Assembly: GCA_040437565.1 (NCBI GenBank)
Contig: JBDOQK010000018.1
Location: 1 to 64,000, forward strand
Direction: 5' to 3'
From: Albugo candida
Lineage: Eukaryota > Oomycota > Peronosporomycetes > Albuginales
DNA length: 64,000 nucleotides
In this document: positions 20,196 through 31,500 of the stretch, piece by piece
Numbering within the stretch: the stretch's first letter is position 1
Layout: the number at the start of each line of letters is the position of its first letter
The notes under the pieces: model-generated
Database searches by the model: none
Seen by the model: the letters and a program-made list of their open reading frames with translations, nothing else
Told to the model about the DNA's origin: nothing
Program-made: the position numbers and the translations under genes

Positions 20196-22609
20196 ATGAG
20201 AAACCATTGCATAATCGGCATTGCAGCGATCGTGCTTGTTACACTATCAAACAATGGAGGCTGTCATGATATAGATGATCAAGTTTTCCGTCAAACAGCA
20301 TCCGATCCAGCTGTTTGGCTGGACGAAGGCGTCATGGCTAAAGGAGAATTTCATGACTGGGAAGAGCAGAAAACATTTTGCTTTCACAATAATGCAACAC
20401 TTCGAATACGACTGGATCCGCTCGACAGGTATCAGAATATTGCCTTCATGTTTATCATGAGTACTGCCCATCCTCTACAATAGCACATTACAGCCATTGC
20501 TGATTCGAAAATTCGGGCAATCCAAGCACGCGAAAACTATCCATGCATTCATTGGAACTTTTCTGCATACAATACAAGTAACGTCCTCTTCGACTGCTTT
20601 TCGTAGTGCGAGCTTTATGCGTTATTTGCAGAAAAAGCTGTGGCCTCTCAAAACACTATTATGGTCTTGGAACCAATTACGGGTTGTCGTACAATCAATA
20701 GAAGTTGAATCGATACATATCTCGTATAAACGGTTTCTCCCATCCCTTTCATGTCTAATGACCACATATTCTGATCGTTTCATATGTCATCAGCAAGCCG
20801 GGCTCAGTCTGTTCTTATCTTTTGCAGCTGCAGCGAATTGTAGGAAGCACTCCTATGTTACCATCAATCATACAGAACGCATTAGACCTGACGATTTACA
20901 CTGCGAGTACGATATGACATACGTTCTGAATTTTGCATTATCGTGCTGAAGGTTGCTAATGATGCAGAAATTGGTCTCTGTGAGAATTGCGTCAATGATT
21001 GCCCGCTTACTGAAGGATATAGATTCAACGATACACAAATACTCATTCTAAGCCCATATCATAGTCCATGTATCACAATCCGGACTTACAAAAAGCCATT
21101 ATTGGCTACTTCACCACCAACAATTTCATATGTATTCAGCTTTTATACAGGCATGTCGTGCATTCGCTATACAGCTATTCAAATGTGTGATTATCCATCT
21201 CTCTGTAGTATTGTCAACTTTGTATATACAGAACTTCATCTGCGGCATTATTTTATACTATGCATCTACAAAATTGGCTCGATCGCGAACATTCCACTAC
21301 ATTCTGGGAGCTAGCATTGGTATATGCTTTTCGGCTGGCCTAGCGCTGTATTTACTATCGAGACAAACACGCTCGTTTACAAAGATGATCCCCGGTATCA
21401 CTCTTCTCCAAAGTGTGAGCTCTATATTTTCAATCGCGCTTCCTTTCACAAGCTTTGTCATTATACCTTCGACATATCGTTTTCTTACATGGATTCTGAG
21501 ATCATTCGTTTACTTGTGGGAAATTGAGTCCCTATTTGGCATTCCTCATTTTGGAAAATTATATTTTGCAGTGTTTGGATTAATTGGATGTGTCTTTGTT
21601 TGGTGGTATCAATGGGGAGCGACTCCGAAAGAAGTAGATGCAGATCCGGAACGCTGTCCTCAAGATCCGGATGAAATCGAAGAGATTGGAAAGTTAGATC
21701 CCGTTTTCCCATTAACATTCTCACAACTCTATTTATCGCGTATACTGAGATTATTGGGCATTGTGTTCTTACTCCAAAGCACTTCCTCAACCGAAGCTTC
21801 ATTACTCGTGATATTATTGGTCTCTATGTCTCGTGTTTTCGAAATTATTGGCTTGATCATGTACTTTTGGTATCATTACGAGGTGAGGTTGGGAATCGTA
21901 ACCGAACTTCCACTCATATTGCGTATGTATAGAAACCCGGCAAACATAGCGTTTTAATTAGCACTAAAGACTTTGAAGAGCAGGCAGTTTCAGAAACGGA
22001 AAAAGCACTGAAAGAATTACANNNNNNNNNNNNNNNNNNNNNNNNNNNNNNNNNNNNNNNNNNNNNNNNNNNNNNNNNNNNNNNNNNNNNNNNNNNNNNN
22101 NNNNNNNNNNNNNNNNNNNNNCCCGTTTTCCCATTAACATTCTCACAACTCTATTTATCGCGTATACTGAGATTATTGGGCATTGTGTTCTTACTCCAAA
22201 GCACTTCCTCAACCGAAGCTTCATTACTCGTGATATTATTGGTCTCTATGTCTCGTGTTTTCGAAATTATTGGCTTGATCATGTACTTTTGGTATCATTA
22301 CGAGGTGAGGTTGGGAATCGTAACCGAACTTCCACTCATATTGCGTATGTATAGAAACCCGGCAAACATAGCGTTTTAATTAGCACTAAAGACTTTGAAG
22401 AGCAGGCAGTTTCAGAAACGGAAAAAGCACTGAAAGAATTACAGAATTATATAAGAACCCACCCAGACGCGCTGGATACAGTCAAGGAAGAGAATGAGAT
22501 TCGATTACGTAGATTTGCAAAAGGCCGAAACCACTTAGATGTAGCGATGCGGCGTCCGACGAGGGGCAAAGAGACGCGATCAAATAAAAGGAGTTGTGTA
22601 ATGCAATAG
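20196..22609 (+). CDS. NEMP-family nuclear envelope integral membrane protein
   Basis: NEMP/TMEM194 proteins sit in the inner nuclear membrane and support nuclear envelope stiffness. ATG 20196 begins a signal peptide (CIIGIAAIVLVTLSNN). A lumenal domain follows with FCFHNNATLRIRLDPLD and, in a later exon, NDTQILILSPYHSPCITIRT. Then come several membrane segments (VIIHLSVVLSTLY; RTFHYILGASIGICFSAGLA; VFGLIGCVFVWWYQ) and a soluble tail (DFEEQAVSETEKALKELQNY) matching the family's EEYRxQGxxxTxxALEELR segment. Supported introns: 21132-21174 (43 nt) and 21883-21932 (50 nt, whose removal opens the tail frame to the stop at 22609). The first intron, 20429-20483, is possible, but exons between 20484 and 20950 are unresolved. 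A 100-N gap (22022-22121) with a 322-bp copied flank must be collapsed. Confidence 0.75.
21700..22443. repeat. Direct copies of 322 bp flanking a 100-N gap
   Basis: 21700-22021 is repeated at 22122-22443 around N at 22022-22121, inside the NEMP gene. The copied part holds the last membrane segments and the final intron, so an uncorrected gene model would gain a false second C-terminal half. Confidence 0.92.
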
Positions 22610-23491
22610 ATCTACTTGCTATGTATATGTACCAGAGTGTGGGACGAAATCGCGTTGCATGGAATACGCTTTAATCCTCAGTCTATGACACGATCCATAG
22701 CATTCTTCGCGATTATCTCTTAATTACACTTCTATGACCACAAGTTGATCAGCAACTGGCATCTCGATGTAAGCAGACTCCACTTCCTCGATCTCGGTAT
22801 TGTAATTGTATCAAGGTGAACGAAATAGTTATACGTCGGGCAAACGATACATGATTTTGTATTGTACGTGCTGCTTTCGATTATCGCTCTTTCTGGCTCC
22901 GATATTTAGTGCGAATGACCTGAGCCGATGTGCCGCAAAATTAGCTTACGTTCCAGAAAACTGACTTTTAAGAATTCACTTGCTTGGTTACAATCATCCC
23001 TATCAAGTACCATACATATCCCAGGATTAAACGGACTTCCGGAATGACGGTGAATGGTGCGATGGATTGGAAATAGACTCTGCCGTTATCGATGAAGTGG
23101 TTACTCGTGAAGAAAAATACACAAGCGAGAGTAGGGTTGTACCGTACATTAGGGATTGCTTCTGCACAAAAATTTAGGAGTAGGGCGATACGTGCTTGTA
23201 ATTTAGACTTTCTCCTATCTTCTAACCCGAACCAATCATTTTCTATGGTCATGTACACAACACTAAATATAACCTTGGATCAAATTACTCAAACTTCAAT
23301 TTACTGCTTCAACTCACACATCCACCCCAATAGAGAGCTCTTTTTCACCAACACACAAAACGTATACTTTGAGGAAAGCAGCAAGGAAGCCAAGACGAAA
23401 TTAGCAAGTGTCTCGTCTGCTGAATCCTTATCGAGAATTTTCAGAACCGTATAAAGCAACTCTTATAAACCTTAACAAGTTCTTTTCCAAA
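22610..23491. other. Intergenic, one doubtful short frame
   Basis: A minus-strand frame with an ATG at 23252 (22968-23252, 94 aa) encodes three hydrophobic stretches (ARIALLLNFC, TLACVFFFTSNHF, LILGYVWYLIGMIV). It could be a small membrane protein or an exon of one, but I recognise no family and found no partner exons. The rest holds nothing I can support. Confidence 0.35.
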
Positions 23492-24349
23492 ATGTTGGAG
23501 TCTGACTCTAGAGTTAATTCGGAACAACTTTTAAGCGGTGGAACAAGACGCTCATTATTACCAAGGAACACAAATCCAACTTCAACATCTACATCAAAAG
23601 CTGAATCAAATGTTTTGAGGGAGAAGGAATTTTTGAAACGGAAACGTAATTTTCGAGAAAAATCGCGGTCAACAAAGTCAAAATGCACGCCGGGTCTTCG
23701 TAGCGGTAAATGGACCAATGAAGAAGAAGCGTATACTGTCCGCATCATTCATTACTTCAAGCTTGGTCTATTAGATATACAAGAAGGCACCTCCTTGCGC
23801 TGGTACTTGGCGAAGAAATTGAATTGCGAAGCGATGCGAGTAACGAAGAAACTGAAAGGGAATAGCTCTATCGGTAAGCAAATCTATCGTGGATCAGCTG
23901 TCACGAAAGAAAAAAAAATTGAAATGCAACGCGCTTCGGAGGAATTGGCAAATTTGAAGAAACTATTCCTAACTTCTTTGGTCATCAATTCGAAACGAAA
24001 CAGTCCAAATGATGGAAAAGGCGGTGACCTTTCTGGAGAATACCATTACGATGAATCTATTGATGACTTAATGTACGAAGAAGGTTCGCCGGAATATAGT
24101 CATGGGATCTCACCAAAAAAGTCGGCAATGGTCTCGCAAAATTCTGCTTCGGAAGTCGCAAAAAAAGCACTTTCTGAAACTGAGAATATTCAGGCTGATG
24201 CAGGTCTACTGTTGTATTTTTGTATCAAAGCAAGACACAGTTTGGTAATTTCTACAGGAATGACTAGAAAGCGTCTTTTTGCTGATTGCACGAGTGGAAA
24301 AAAAGCTTCAAGGGATGAAATTGGAGAGCGGAGTTTCCAGGTTAAGTAG
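23492..24349 (+). CDS. SANT/Myb-like protein, copy left of a gap
   Basis: 285 aa from ATG 23492 (an open frame from GTG 23408 is longer). The N-terminal part is basic and Ser-rich (REKEFLKRKRNFREKSRSTKSK), a likely nuclear signal. About residues 70-130 hold GKWTNEEEAYTVRIIHYFKL...LRWYLAKKLNCEAMRVTKKL...SIGKQIYR. This resembles a Myb/SANT-like helix bundle type that I associate with stramenopile proteins with a G.WT.EEE.Y...II..F..G motif. The rest is acidic and low in structure. I infer a nuclear, perhaps DNA-binding, protein of unknown role. The stop follows TTCCAG/GTTAAG, so the true gene could splice onward. A second near-identical copy lies after the gap and is almost certainly the same locus. 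Confidence 0.7.
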   Translation: MLESDSRVNSEQLLSGGTRRSLLPRNTNPTSTSTSKAESNVLREKEFLKRKRNFREKSRSTKSKCTPGLRSGKWTNEEEAYTVRIIHYFKLGLLDIQEGTSLRWYLAKKLNCEAMRVTKKLKGNSSIGKQIYRGSAVTKEKKIEMQRASEELANLKKLFLTSLVINSKRNSPNDGKGGDLSGEYHYDESIDDLMYEEGSPEYSHGISPKKSAMVSQNSASEVAKKALSETENIQADAGLLLYFCIKARHSLVISTGMTRKRLFADCTSGKKASRDEIGERSFQVK

Positions 24350-25449
24350 CGCACATCGATGGTACTTCTGTCTCGTAAAAACCACCAAATAGACCATTGT
24401 TGATCAGTGTTGCATGCGTGTACTATTCGAATCAATTCCATACTCGNNNNNNNNNNNNNNNNNNNNNNNNNNNNNNNNNNNNNNNNNNNNNNNNNNNNNN
24501 NNNNNNNNNNNNNNNNNNNNNNNNNNNNNNNNNNNNNNNNNNNNNNCAAGACGCTCATTATTACCAAGGAACACAAATCCAACTTCAACATCTACATCAA
24601 AAGCTGAATCAACTGTTTTGAGGGAGAAGGAATTTTTGAAACGGAAACGTAATTTTCGAGAAAAATCGCGGTCAACAAAGTCAAAATGCACGCCGGGTCT
24701 TCGTAGCGGTAAATGGACCAATGAAGAAGAAGCGTATACTGTCCGCATCATTCATTACTTCAAGCTTGGTCTATTAGATATACAAGAAGGCACCTCCTTG
24801 CGCTGGTACTTGGCGAAGAAATTGAATTGCGAAGCGATGCGAGTAACGAAGAAACTGAAAGGGAATAGCTCTATCGGTAAGCAAATCTATCGTGGATCAG
24901 CTGTCACGAAAGAAAAAAAAATTGAAATGCAACGCGCTTCGGAGGAATTGGCAAATTTGAAGAAACTATTCCTAACTTCTTTGGTCATCAATTCGAAACG
25001 AAACAGTCCAAATGATGGAAAAGGCGGTGACCTTTCTGGAGAATACCATTACGATGAATCTATTGATGACTTAATGTACGAAGAAGGTTCGCCGGAATAT
25101 AGTCATGGGATCTCACCAAAAAAGTCGGCAATGGTCTCGCAAAATTCTGCTTCGGAAGTCGCAAAAAAAGCACTTTCTGAAACTGAGAATATTCAGGCTG
25201 ATGCAGGTCTACTGTTGTATTTTTGTATCAAAGCAAGACACAGTTTGGTAATTTCTACAGGAATGACTAGAAAGCGTCTTTTTGCTGATTGCACGAGTGG
25301 AAAAAAAGCTTCAAGGGATGAAATTGGAGAGCGGAGTTTCCAGGTTAAGTAGCGCACATCGATGGTACTTCTGTCTCGTAAAAACCACCAAATAGACCAT
25401 TGTTGATCAGTGTTGCATGCGTGTACTATTCGAATCAATTCCATACTCG
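23544..25449. repeat. Direct copies of 903 bp flanking a 100-N gap
   Basis: 23544-24446 and 24547-25449 around N at 24447-24546. I find one difference, A at 23610 versus C at 24613, which changes Asn to Thr. The length and near-identity, with ends exactly at the gap, point to an unmerged contig overlap or two alleles. A real tandem duplication is possible but not favoured. Confidence 0.88.
24547..25352 (+). pseudogene. Second, 5'-truncated copy of the SANT/Myb-like gene (assembly duplicate)
   Basis: Begins immediately after the N run in mid-frame and is identical to 23544-24349 except for one base. It lacks the first 17 codons and any start codon. Listed as a pseudogene only because it is an incomplete copy. 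It most likely is not a separate gene. The better continuation into downstream sequence is this copy, which joins the HNH gene directly. Confidence 0.75.
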
Positions 25450-26247
25450 TTTGTTTCGAGTGGGTTTGATCCGCGCCTTTTGCTTCCTTGCATACTTTAA
25501 CCATGCAACAATATCTGGGTGCTCCATAATTTTTTCCAAAGTATTGTACTCTGTCGCAAGTGTTTTCTCATCTTCAACCGAGTGGATTTTAGTATGACAA
25601 GGCCGACATATCACAATGCACATATTAAGTAAAGTTTTGTCATAACCTTTCTTCAAGAACTTTGCGTGCATGACTCGAGGGATCAGATGATGCTTGCTAA
25701 GATTCATCGGACGATCGCACATTGCACATAGACGATCGTTTGTCCAACCACCTGATTCGGCAATATCATGCTCCAGCACAACTTTATCCGTATCCACCCA
25801 TTGTTTCTTTCCATATTCATCAAATGTCACCCTGATGCGCAGCTGATCCTTCCCCATCAACTCATCGTGCCCTACTATGATTGCTTGATGCCATTCCTGG
25901 TCTTCTTCTAATACTGCTTGACATTTGGCGTTCAATGGAAACTTTGCTTGTATTTTCTCTAGCGGGTTCTTCTCCTTCACGATAAGAGGTTGATCCAGAT
26001 ATTTTTCGATTTCCATGACTGCCCCAGATACATCTTGTATCCAATCGATATCTTCTATAAGGTTCGTTAGTTGGGCTCGAAGGGCTTCACGATCCGATTG
26101 GAAAGTACGGTCATCACGATGGTGCAGCCAATCATCAAGAAAGTCAACGAGAAGCACTGCCACATATTCGACTTTGTCTTCTATGATATGGCCTTCTATA
26201 AAAGGGGCAATAATCTCGCGAATGCGACCATCGTTGCGACCTTCCAT
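25435..26247 (-). CDS. Tudor-like plus HNH-type zinc/nuclease-fold protein
   Basis: 270 aa, ATG 26247, intronless. The N-terminal 75 residues are helical (IREIIAPFIEGHIIEDKVEY, VDFLDDWLHHRDD) and resemble the PWI-like fold region of CCDC43-type proteins, a weak similarity. Residues about 108-165 look like a Tudor domain: AKCQAVLEEDQEWHQAIIVG followed by IRVTFDEYGKKQWVDTDKV. Residues about 175-240 form an HNH motif: LCAMCDRPMNLSKHHLIPR, then CIVICRPCHTKIHSVEDE, with two CxxC pairs and the HH...H..H histidines needed for a metal site. I infer a nuclear chromatin- or RNA-associated protein. Nuclease activity is possible but unproven. It is convergent with the SANT-like gene, stops 82 bp apart. 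Confidence 0.72.
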   Translation of the reverse strand: MEGRNDGRIREIIAPFIEGHIIEDKVEYVAVLLVDFLDDWLHHRDDRTFQSDREALRAQLTNLIEDIDWIQDVSGAVMEIEKYLDQPLIVKEKNPLEKIQAKFPLNAKCQAVLEEDQEWHQAIIVGHDELMGKDQLRIRVTFDEYGKKQWVDTDKVVLEHDIAESGGWTNDRLCAMCDRPMNLSKHHLIPRVMHAKFLKKGYDKTLLNMCIVICRPCHTKIHSVEDEKTLATEYNTLEKIMEHPDIVAWLKYARKQKARIKPTRNKRVWN

Positions 26248-26329
26248 GTAGTCTGTGTAACTGTTATGTCATTGGAAGTGCAGTACAGTGAGAAAACACA
26301 TACTGTGATATAAGATGTAAGCTGTGGTG

Positions 26330-27486
26330 TTAGTTAACGTCGTGATCTTCTGATTGAATTGAGACTATTTCTTGACTTATCAGAAATGGTTCAAGCCGTT
26401 TTTTCAGCTCATAGATTTCGGCTTGTGCGCTTTTGAGCTCCACTTCCGAGAGTTTTACTTTTTGGGAAATCTCACCGAACTTTAACTGATCGTCTGCAAG
26501 TAATTTCGTTTTAATTCCCAGTTGTATTTCCATGTTCTGGAGACTCTCTGCCGCGGTCAGAGCGAGTTGTTGCTGAGATTGTGCAAATTGCTGCATCGTA
26601 TGTCGCGCCCCCATTGCGATTTGTATCAGTTTGTCTTTTCGTTCATTGTCCTAAAGGATAACGAGCGTCAGCTGCTGTATGCTAACGAATATGAACGCGG
26701 ACATGTTTCAGGGCTGAAAACTTTCGAATTTCGACTGTCAGCAGCTTCGCTAAAGAATCGCGCTCCTTCGTGTGACAATATGTATAAGTCTACAGTTTGA
26801 TGAGAACCATGATGATCCACCTGCATTACTCTCTTCAAATAGTGTTCTTGAGCAGTGTTGGCTTCGTTCAAAGCCTATTAGATGTAAAGATGATGAGCAA
26901 GATTGCGTATAGGGAAATGTATAGTGACGCACCTTGTATAAATTTGTGACTAATTCGACATTTAATTCGAGCGCTTCCACCGCTTTCGACGATGCAACAG
27001 CCATATTCTCCAACTATCATTGACAAGTAACATCATTCACATGGCTAAGCAGAATTCAATACAAAGTACTCTCTCTATATTGGTGTGATAAATGCGTTGC
27101 TCCCAGTTTCGTGACTCTTGTTCTTGTATACTCTTTGCTCGATGATACGCTACCTGATCCTCCAGATATAACATGGTTGCTGTTTCAGGTACGACGGATT
27201 CAGCAAAGTTATTTTTCTGTATGTTTGAATGCAATGGGCTGTCCACGAGAGCATTTCCTTCAGTACGAGGAGCGGAATGAACATGCGGCGTGAATGGCAC
27301 ACTCATCGCGGCACCAGCCGTTGTGAATTGGTGCTCTAGACTTTGCTTTGATTCGCCAGTCTTATTGGAACGATGTCGGGCTTTTTGGTACAAAGTTTGT
27401 AATTTTTCCATGAGAATGACGAATGCTTGTACATCATTTGAAGCCAGCAAGTCATCTTGCGGTTCGTCTATATACCGCAATGCCAT
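26330..27486 (-). CDS. Coiled-coil protein of unknown function (five exons)
   Basis: I do not recognise a family. Five exons on the minus strand, 27070-27486, 26933-27013, 26821-26874, 26703-26765 and 26330-26650, join in perfect frame with introns of 52-58 nt and give 311 aa. ATG 27486 opens MALRYIDEPQDDLLASNDVQ. A helical middle (FVILMEKLQTLYQKARH; YLEDQVAYHRAKSIQEQESR) leads into continuous coiled coil over the C-terminal 170 residues (SKAVEALELNVELVTNLYKA; LKSAQAEIYELKKRLEPF). No membrane segment or targeting signal. A structural or tethering role is only a guess. It is 77 bp downstream of another unknown coiled-coil gene on the same strand. Confidence 0.7.
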
Positions 27487-27563
27487 CAGAGGCGATCGCA
27501 CATGACATTGTATCTTTTCCCCGTCGCTGTGTTTTGTTCGGTCACTTGGATCGTTATTGAAGC

Positions 27564-28355
27564 TTAGATAATCAAAATATTGGAATCAGAGAATGACTCC
27601 GTGAAACCTGAAGCTGCGTACCCAAATTCGCTATTGAGCCATTCGCAGATCTTGAGATTGTCTTGTGTTACATGTAGCATCAGTTCGCTTTTGAGATATA
27701 GAAGGTCTCGAAAAATTCGTTGCTGTACAGTGACACGTTGCTGCTTCTCTTTTTCTTCTCTCTTAATGCGCTGCAAGAGACCTGATATCTTTTGCTACAT
27801 CAACAAAGAATGAGTCTTGCAGCCGTCTTCACCATCAAAAATTCGTACAGCTTCCTTTTCAACTTGTTCCATTACAAGAATTCTGCGTTCAACATCGCTA
27901 TCGGTATTTTCGTCATACTGCGAGTCCCGTTCCTCCTGCACACATCTCTGATGCAGCGTGAGGCGGTACTCATACAGCAGCAACAAATCGGATCGGAGCA
28001 TGCGAATAAAAGCCAGCTCATCGATCTTATCGCTTTTCTGCGACAAAGAAGGATCAACTTGGGAAAATAGCCCGTCCGTAGACTGTATCATTTCCGATTC
28101 ATTATTGAGAATTTTTAGTGTGTCGGTCGATCGAAGTTCACGACTAATGTCCAACTGTCTATGAATGGATTTCACAAGTGTTTTGCTATCTTCCCGCCAT
28201 TCAATGACTTGCATTGCGAGTTGTGATATTCGTGTGTGGCTAAAATGTGCCACAATGCTGTCAAAATCATTCGAATCTCCTTCGGCTAGAGCGACTTTTA
28301 TCCCATCACTCAATGCGTCCAAGCGAAGTTGTAGCGCTGCTGTCTTGGCAGGCAT
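27564..28355 (-). CDS. Helical/coiled-coil protein of unknown function (two exons)
   Basis: I do not recognise a family. Exon 1, 27849-28355 (ATG 28355), and exon 2, 27564-27794, joined over a 54-nt intron (GTACGA...GTAG), give 245 aa. Without splicing the first exon would run into a short non-homologous tail (VRIFDGEDGCKTHSLLM). Seen: amphipathic helices RTLKILNNESEMIQ-like repeats, a Lys/Glu/Gln-rich coil (LLQRIKREEKEKQQRVTVQQ) and ICEWLNSEFGYAASGF near the end. A second possible intron (GTTTCA...CTAAG) after GYAAS would swap the last 15 residues for a different tail ending at a TGA that overlaps the ATG of the downstream gene by one base. Confidence 0.62.
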
Positions 28356-28598
28356 TAGAAACCTTTAAATAGCTCTTCATCTTTTTTTTATTTCAGTGGA
28401 TCAAGTTTTATCGCGTTCATAACGCCTTTACGCCTAACTTTATTTCTAACGAAATTGCGTACGGAATCGGGTGCCCAAAGTCGTAATGTGGCCGAAAAAC
28501 GCGAGAAATTCGAAACTATAAAAGTGAAAAGGCAACAATCACGCGTACATCACCTTACAACTGAATTTGTTGTCTCTTTGGCGCGGCCATTTGCTTTT

Positions 28599-31500
28599 TC
28601 ACAAAAAAGAGGAAGAGCTAAAACTCTTGAGATCTTCCTTCAGCACGCTATGGTTGGTATGATGAGTCTCCAGAGATTCTGCGAGAAGAGTTTCTCGTCC
28701 AGAATTCAGTGCTTTTGAGCGAGCGAGCTCTGCTTCACGGACTCGTTCTTCTTCTGCAACTCGGAGTGCGGTCTCTTGTTGCTTCTTTAGTCTTTCAACT
28801 TCCTCTCTTTCTCGCTGTTTTTCTTTCTCGCGTTGCTCCATTCGTCGACGGCGTTGCGCTTCGATCTCATCGCTTCGATCTCTTTCCTCCTGCTTCATTT
28901 GCTGTTGCTTCATTTGCTCCATCGAGCGAGCAGATAGCCATAGCGAGCTTGATTGATTAACCTCCGAATGTATCGACACGGATCCGTTCATTGTCTCTTT
29001 CTTGGCTAGCATGCTCCAAGCTCCTTTGTTTTCGACTTTAAGTGGCTCACTTGGAACGACATCGCGGATTTTCTTAGCAGCGTCTACGAGCGGATGAAAT
29101 CATAAGCTTGCGTTTACAACATAGAGTTGATTCCAAAGACTAACCGGCATGCTGAGTCAGTGAGTAAGCACCCATCAAAGCTGGAGACTGCATGGAACGA
29201 TATGTTCGCACAATCGTTACTACGTCATTCATCCTTCTAGATTCAATGAGAGTCACCCACCATTGTTTTCGGTGCATCAGATTGAGAGTCGCTATCGCTG
29301 TCATTCTCTGACTCGGAAGAATCTGATGAGCTTGAAGAACTATCGTCAGACGAACTAACTCCAGTCTGACTCGGTTTTGGCAGTGGTTGGGTACTGCTTG
29401 CAAGCGCACCAATGGCCATCTCTGCATTCTTACGTGCTCCTTCCATCTGCGCCAATTCATTTCGAAGCTCTTCTTGTCGATTTCGGATGTTGAGTGCAGC
29501 CAATTTGGCAGATTGTAGCCGATTCTCCGGAGGGACCACTTTTGACTTTTTTGTCGGGCGCTTCCGCTTCCGAGTGACATCACTTTCCTGATTCCAAAGA
29601 TGAGAAATTGTCAGACTAATGAGCCGAATGAATGCAAGTTCACGCACCCTAACGTAGCCTTCTAACATGCGAAGACATCTCGTGTCAAACGATTCAAAAT
29701 CTAACTCTATCTCATCATTCTCATTCATTAAATTCGCAACAGGAACTGCCTCTGAAATGATTTGCAACACTCGACTAATTTTATTTTGTGGCAGCAGTTT
29801 GATATCCGCGCTAAGTTTGGAGATCTCCCATTTTGACATTGGTCTATTCAGCTCTTCTTCGGTCAGATCCTCCATTTTGAATGGTCTACAAAACGATTTG
29901 TGATCCTCAACGTGATTTGGTGATAAAAGTGTGTTGTACCTCGAGCTAGTTTTGGACTGCTTTGGAGTTCCATTACGACAAGTTCCGGGCTGTAATTGCT
30001 CCAAAGTAGCTTTTAATCTTTCAATGTCCTCTCGAAGCGAGTTGATAAGTCCTTGGTCATCACATGACATTCGTCGTTTCGAATTGCCTTTAGCTCCTTG
30101 ACCACCACGTAATTTCTTGGACGAATGCTTCATTTTCGATCTGTCATCCAACTTGGGTCTAAAGCCATTATCTGACGTTGGAAACGTGTATTTGATATTT
30201 GCATTTCTGATTCGCTTTTCAAAATCGTCCATCAGTTTTTGAGCAAATATATGAACCTGACTATGTGCTGCATTGTATAACATTGCGTTACTAAACACAA
30301 GTCGGACATGTTCGATCAAAATGGATGCATCCGAATAGAAACCACTTTCCAAATTATGTCTAATTGTTCCCAAGTCCATCGGTTCCTTGATGACCTTGAA
30401 ATAATCTGGAATGCCTAGTGCAACGGGATCTACTGGTGCCAAGAAAGGTCCCGCTTTGGAGTTTGCCATCAGCCGTTTAATGATACTATGACATTTTTTC
30501 AGCATTGCGGGTGCATTATCATATTCCAAAGAGTTCTCTTCTCTCAAATACGCTGGCACAACACGTTTGCGAGACGATCGATTTCTGATGGATGGGGATC
30601 CAATACTTGATCCCGGAGTGCTAGTGCCGAGACTGTCATTTTGAGAACTTGTTGTCATTGCGTGTATCTGTAGCCGGGAATTCCTTCTTGAAGCAATACT
30701 TCCAGATGTAGGCGGGCCAGAGCCTGAGGGAGTACTTGAGGTAATCACACTCAGATTCGGTCGGTTTTGTAACTTAACGAAATTCGACTGCGCTGATGCT
30801 CTTGGCGTTCTTCCGCGTCTACCGAGTGTTTTCTTCTCCTTTTCTTTTGGTTTGTATACCTTATACACTTGCAGCTGACTCGTGGTTTTATACATAAGAC
30901 CGTGCAGAGTGAAAGAACCAAACCGGTTTTCTCCTGATCCCGTCACCAAATATCGCTCGGGGGAACTTAAATCGTGAACAAATCGTATTTCGACGTTCTT
31001 TTCCACAACAGTTTGAGGTTTAGTCTTATTCGCCTGAATCTGAAAAGATCCTCCGTACTTCCCGTCATAAGGCATCGACGAGCGCAGCGTAGCTTCATGC
31101 TCATAGCCGAAAAAAACAGGAGCAATCATGTCAGCACATGGATTGTGACAGCTATTAGAACGACCGATTGTGATATTCTGGAAAGAAGGATGTATTTCCT
31201 CAGAGTTTCCGTGCAGAAATCGACATTCGACGTTTTCTTCTGAGCTCATTTCAAATGGACTCGTCAGCCCGTCCTCGAGAAAAGCTGCCTCGTTCATACC
31301 CCAACGTCCACTCCAAACGGCTTTTTCGTCTCTGAGGTAGTACTTTCCAACCAAAAGAGGCGCAACTTGAGCCACTTCTGTAGAAAGCGTATCTTTCAAA
31401 TCCGTTTGAAGTTTATCCATNNNNNNNNNNNNNNNNNNNNNNNNNNNNNNNNNNNNNNNNNNNNNNNNNNNNNNNNNNNNNNNNNNNNNNNNNNNNNNNN

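Noticed and set aside
24547-25352. True tandem duplication of the SANT-like gene
   Set aside because: The copy abuts a 100-N gap exactly and differs by one base, like ten other gap-flanking pairs that are clearly assembly overlaps.
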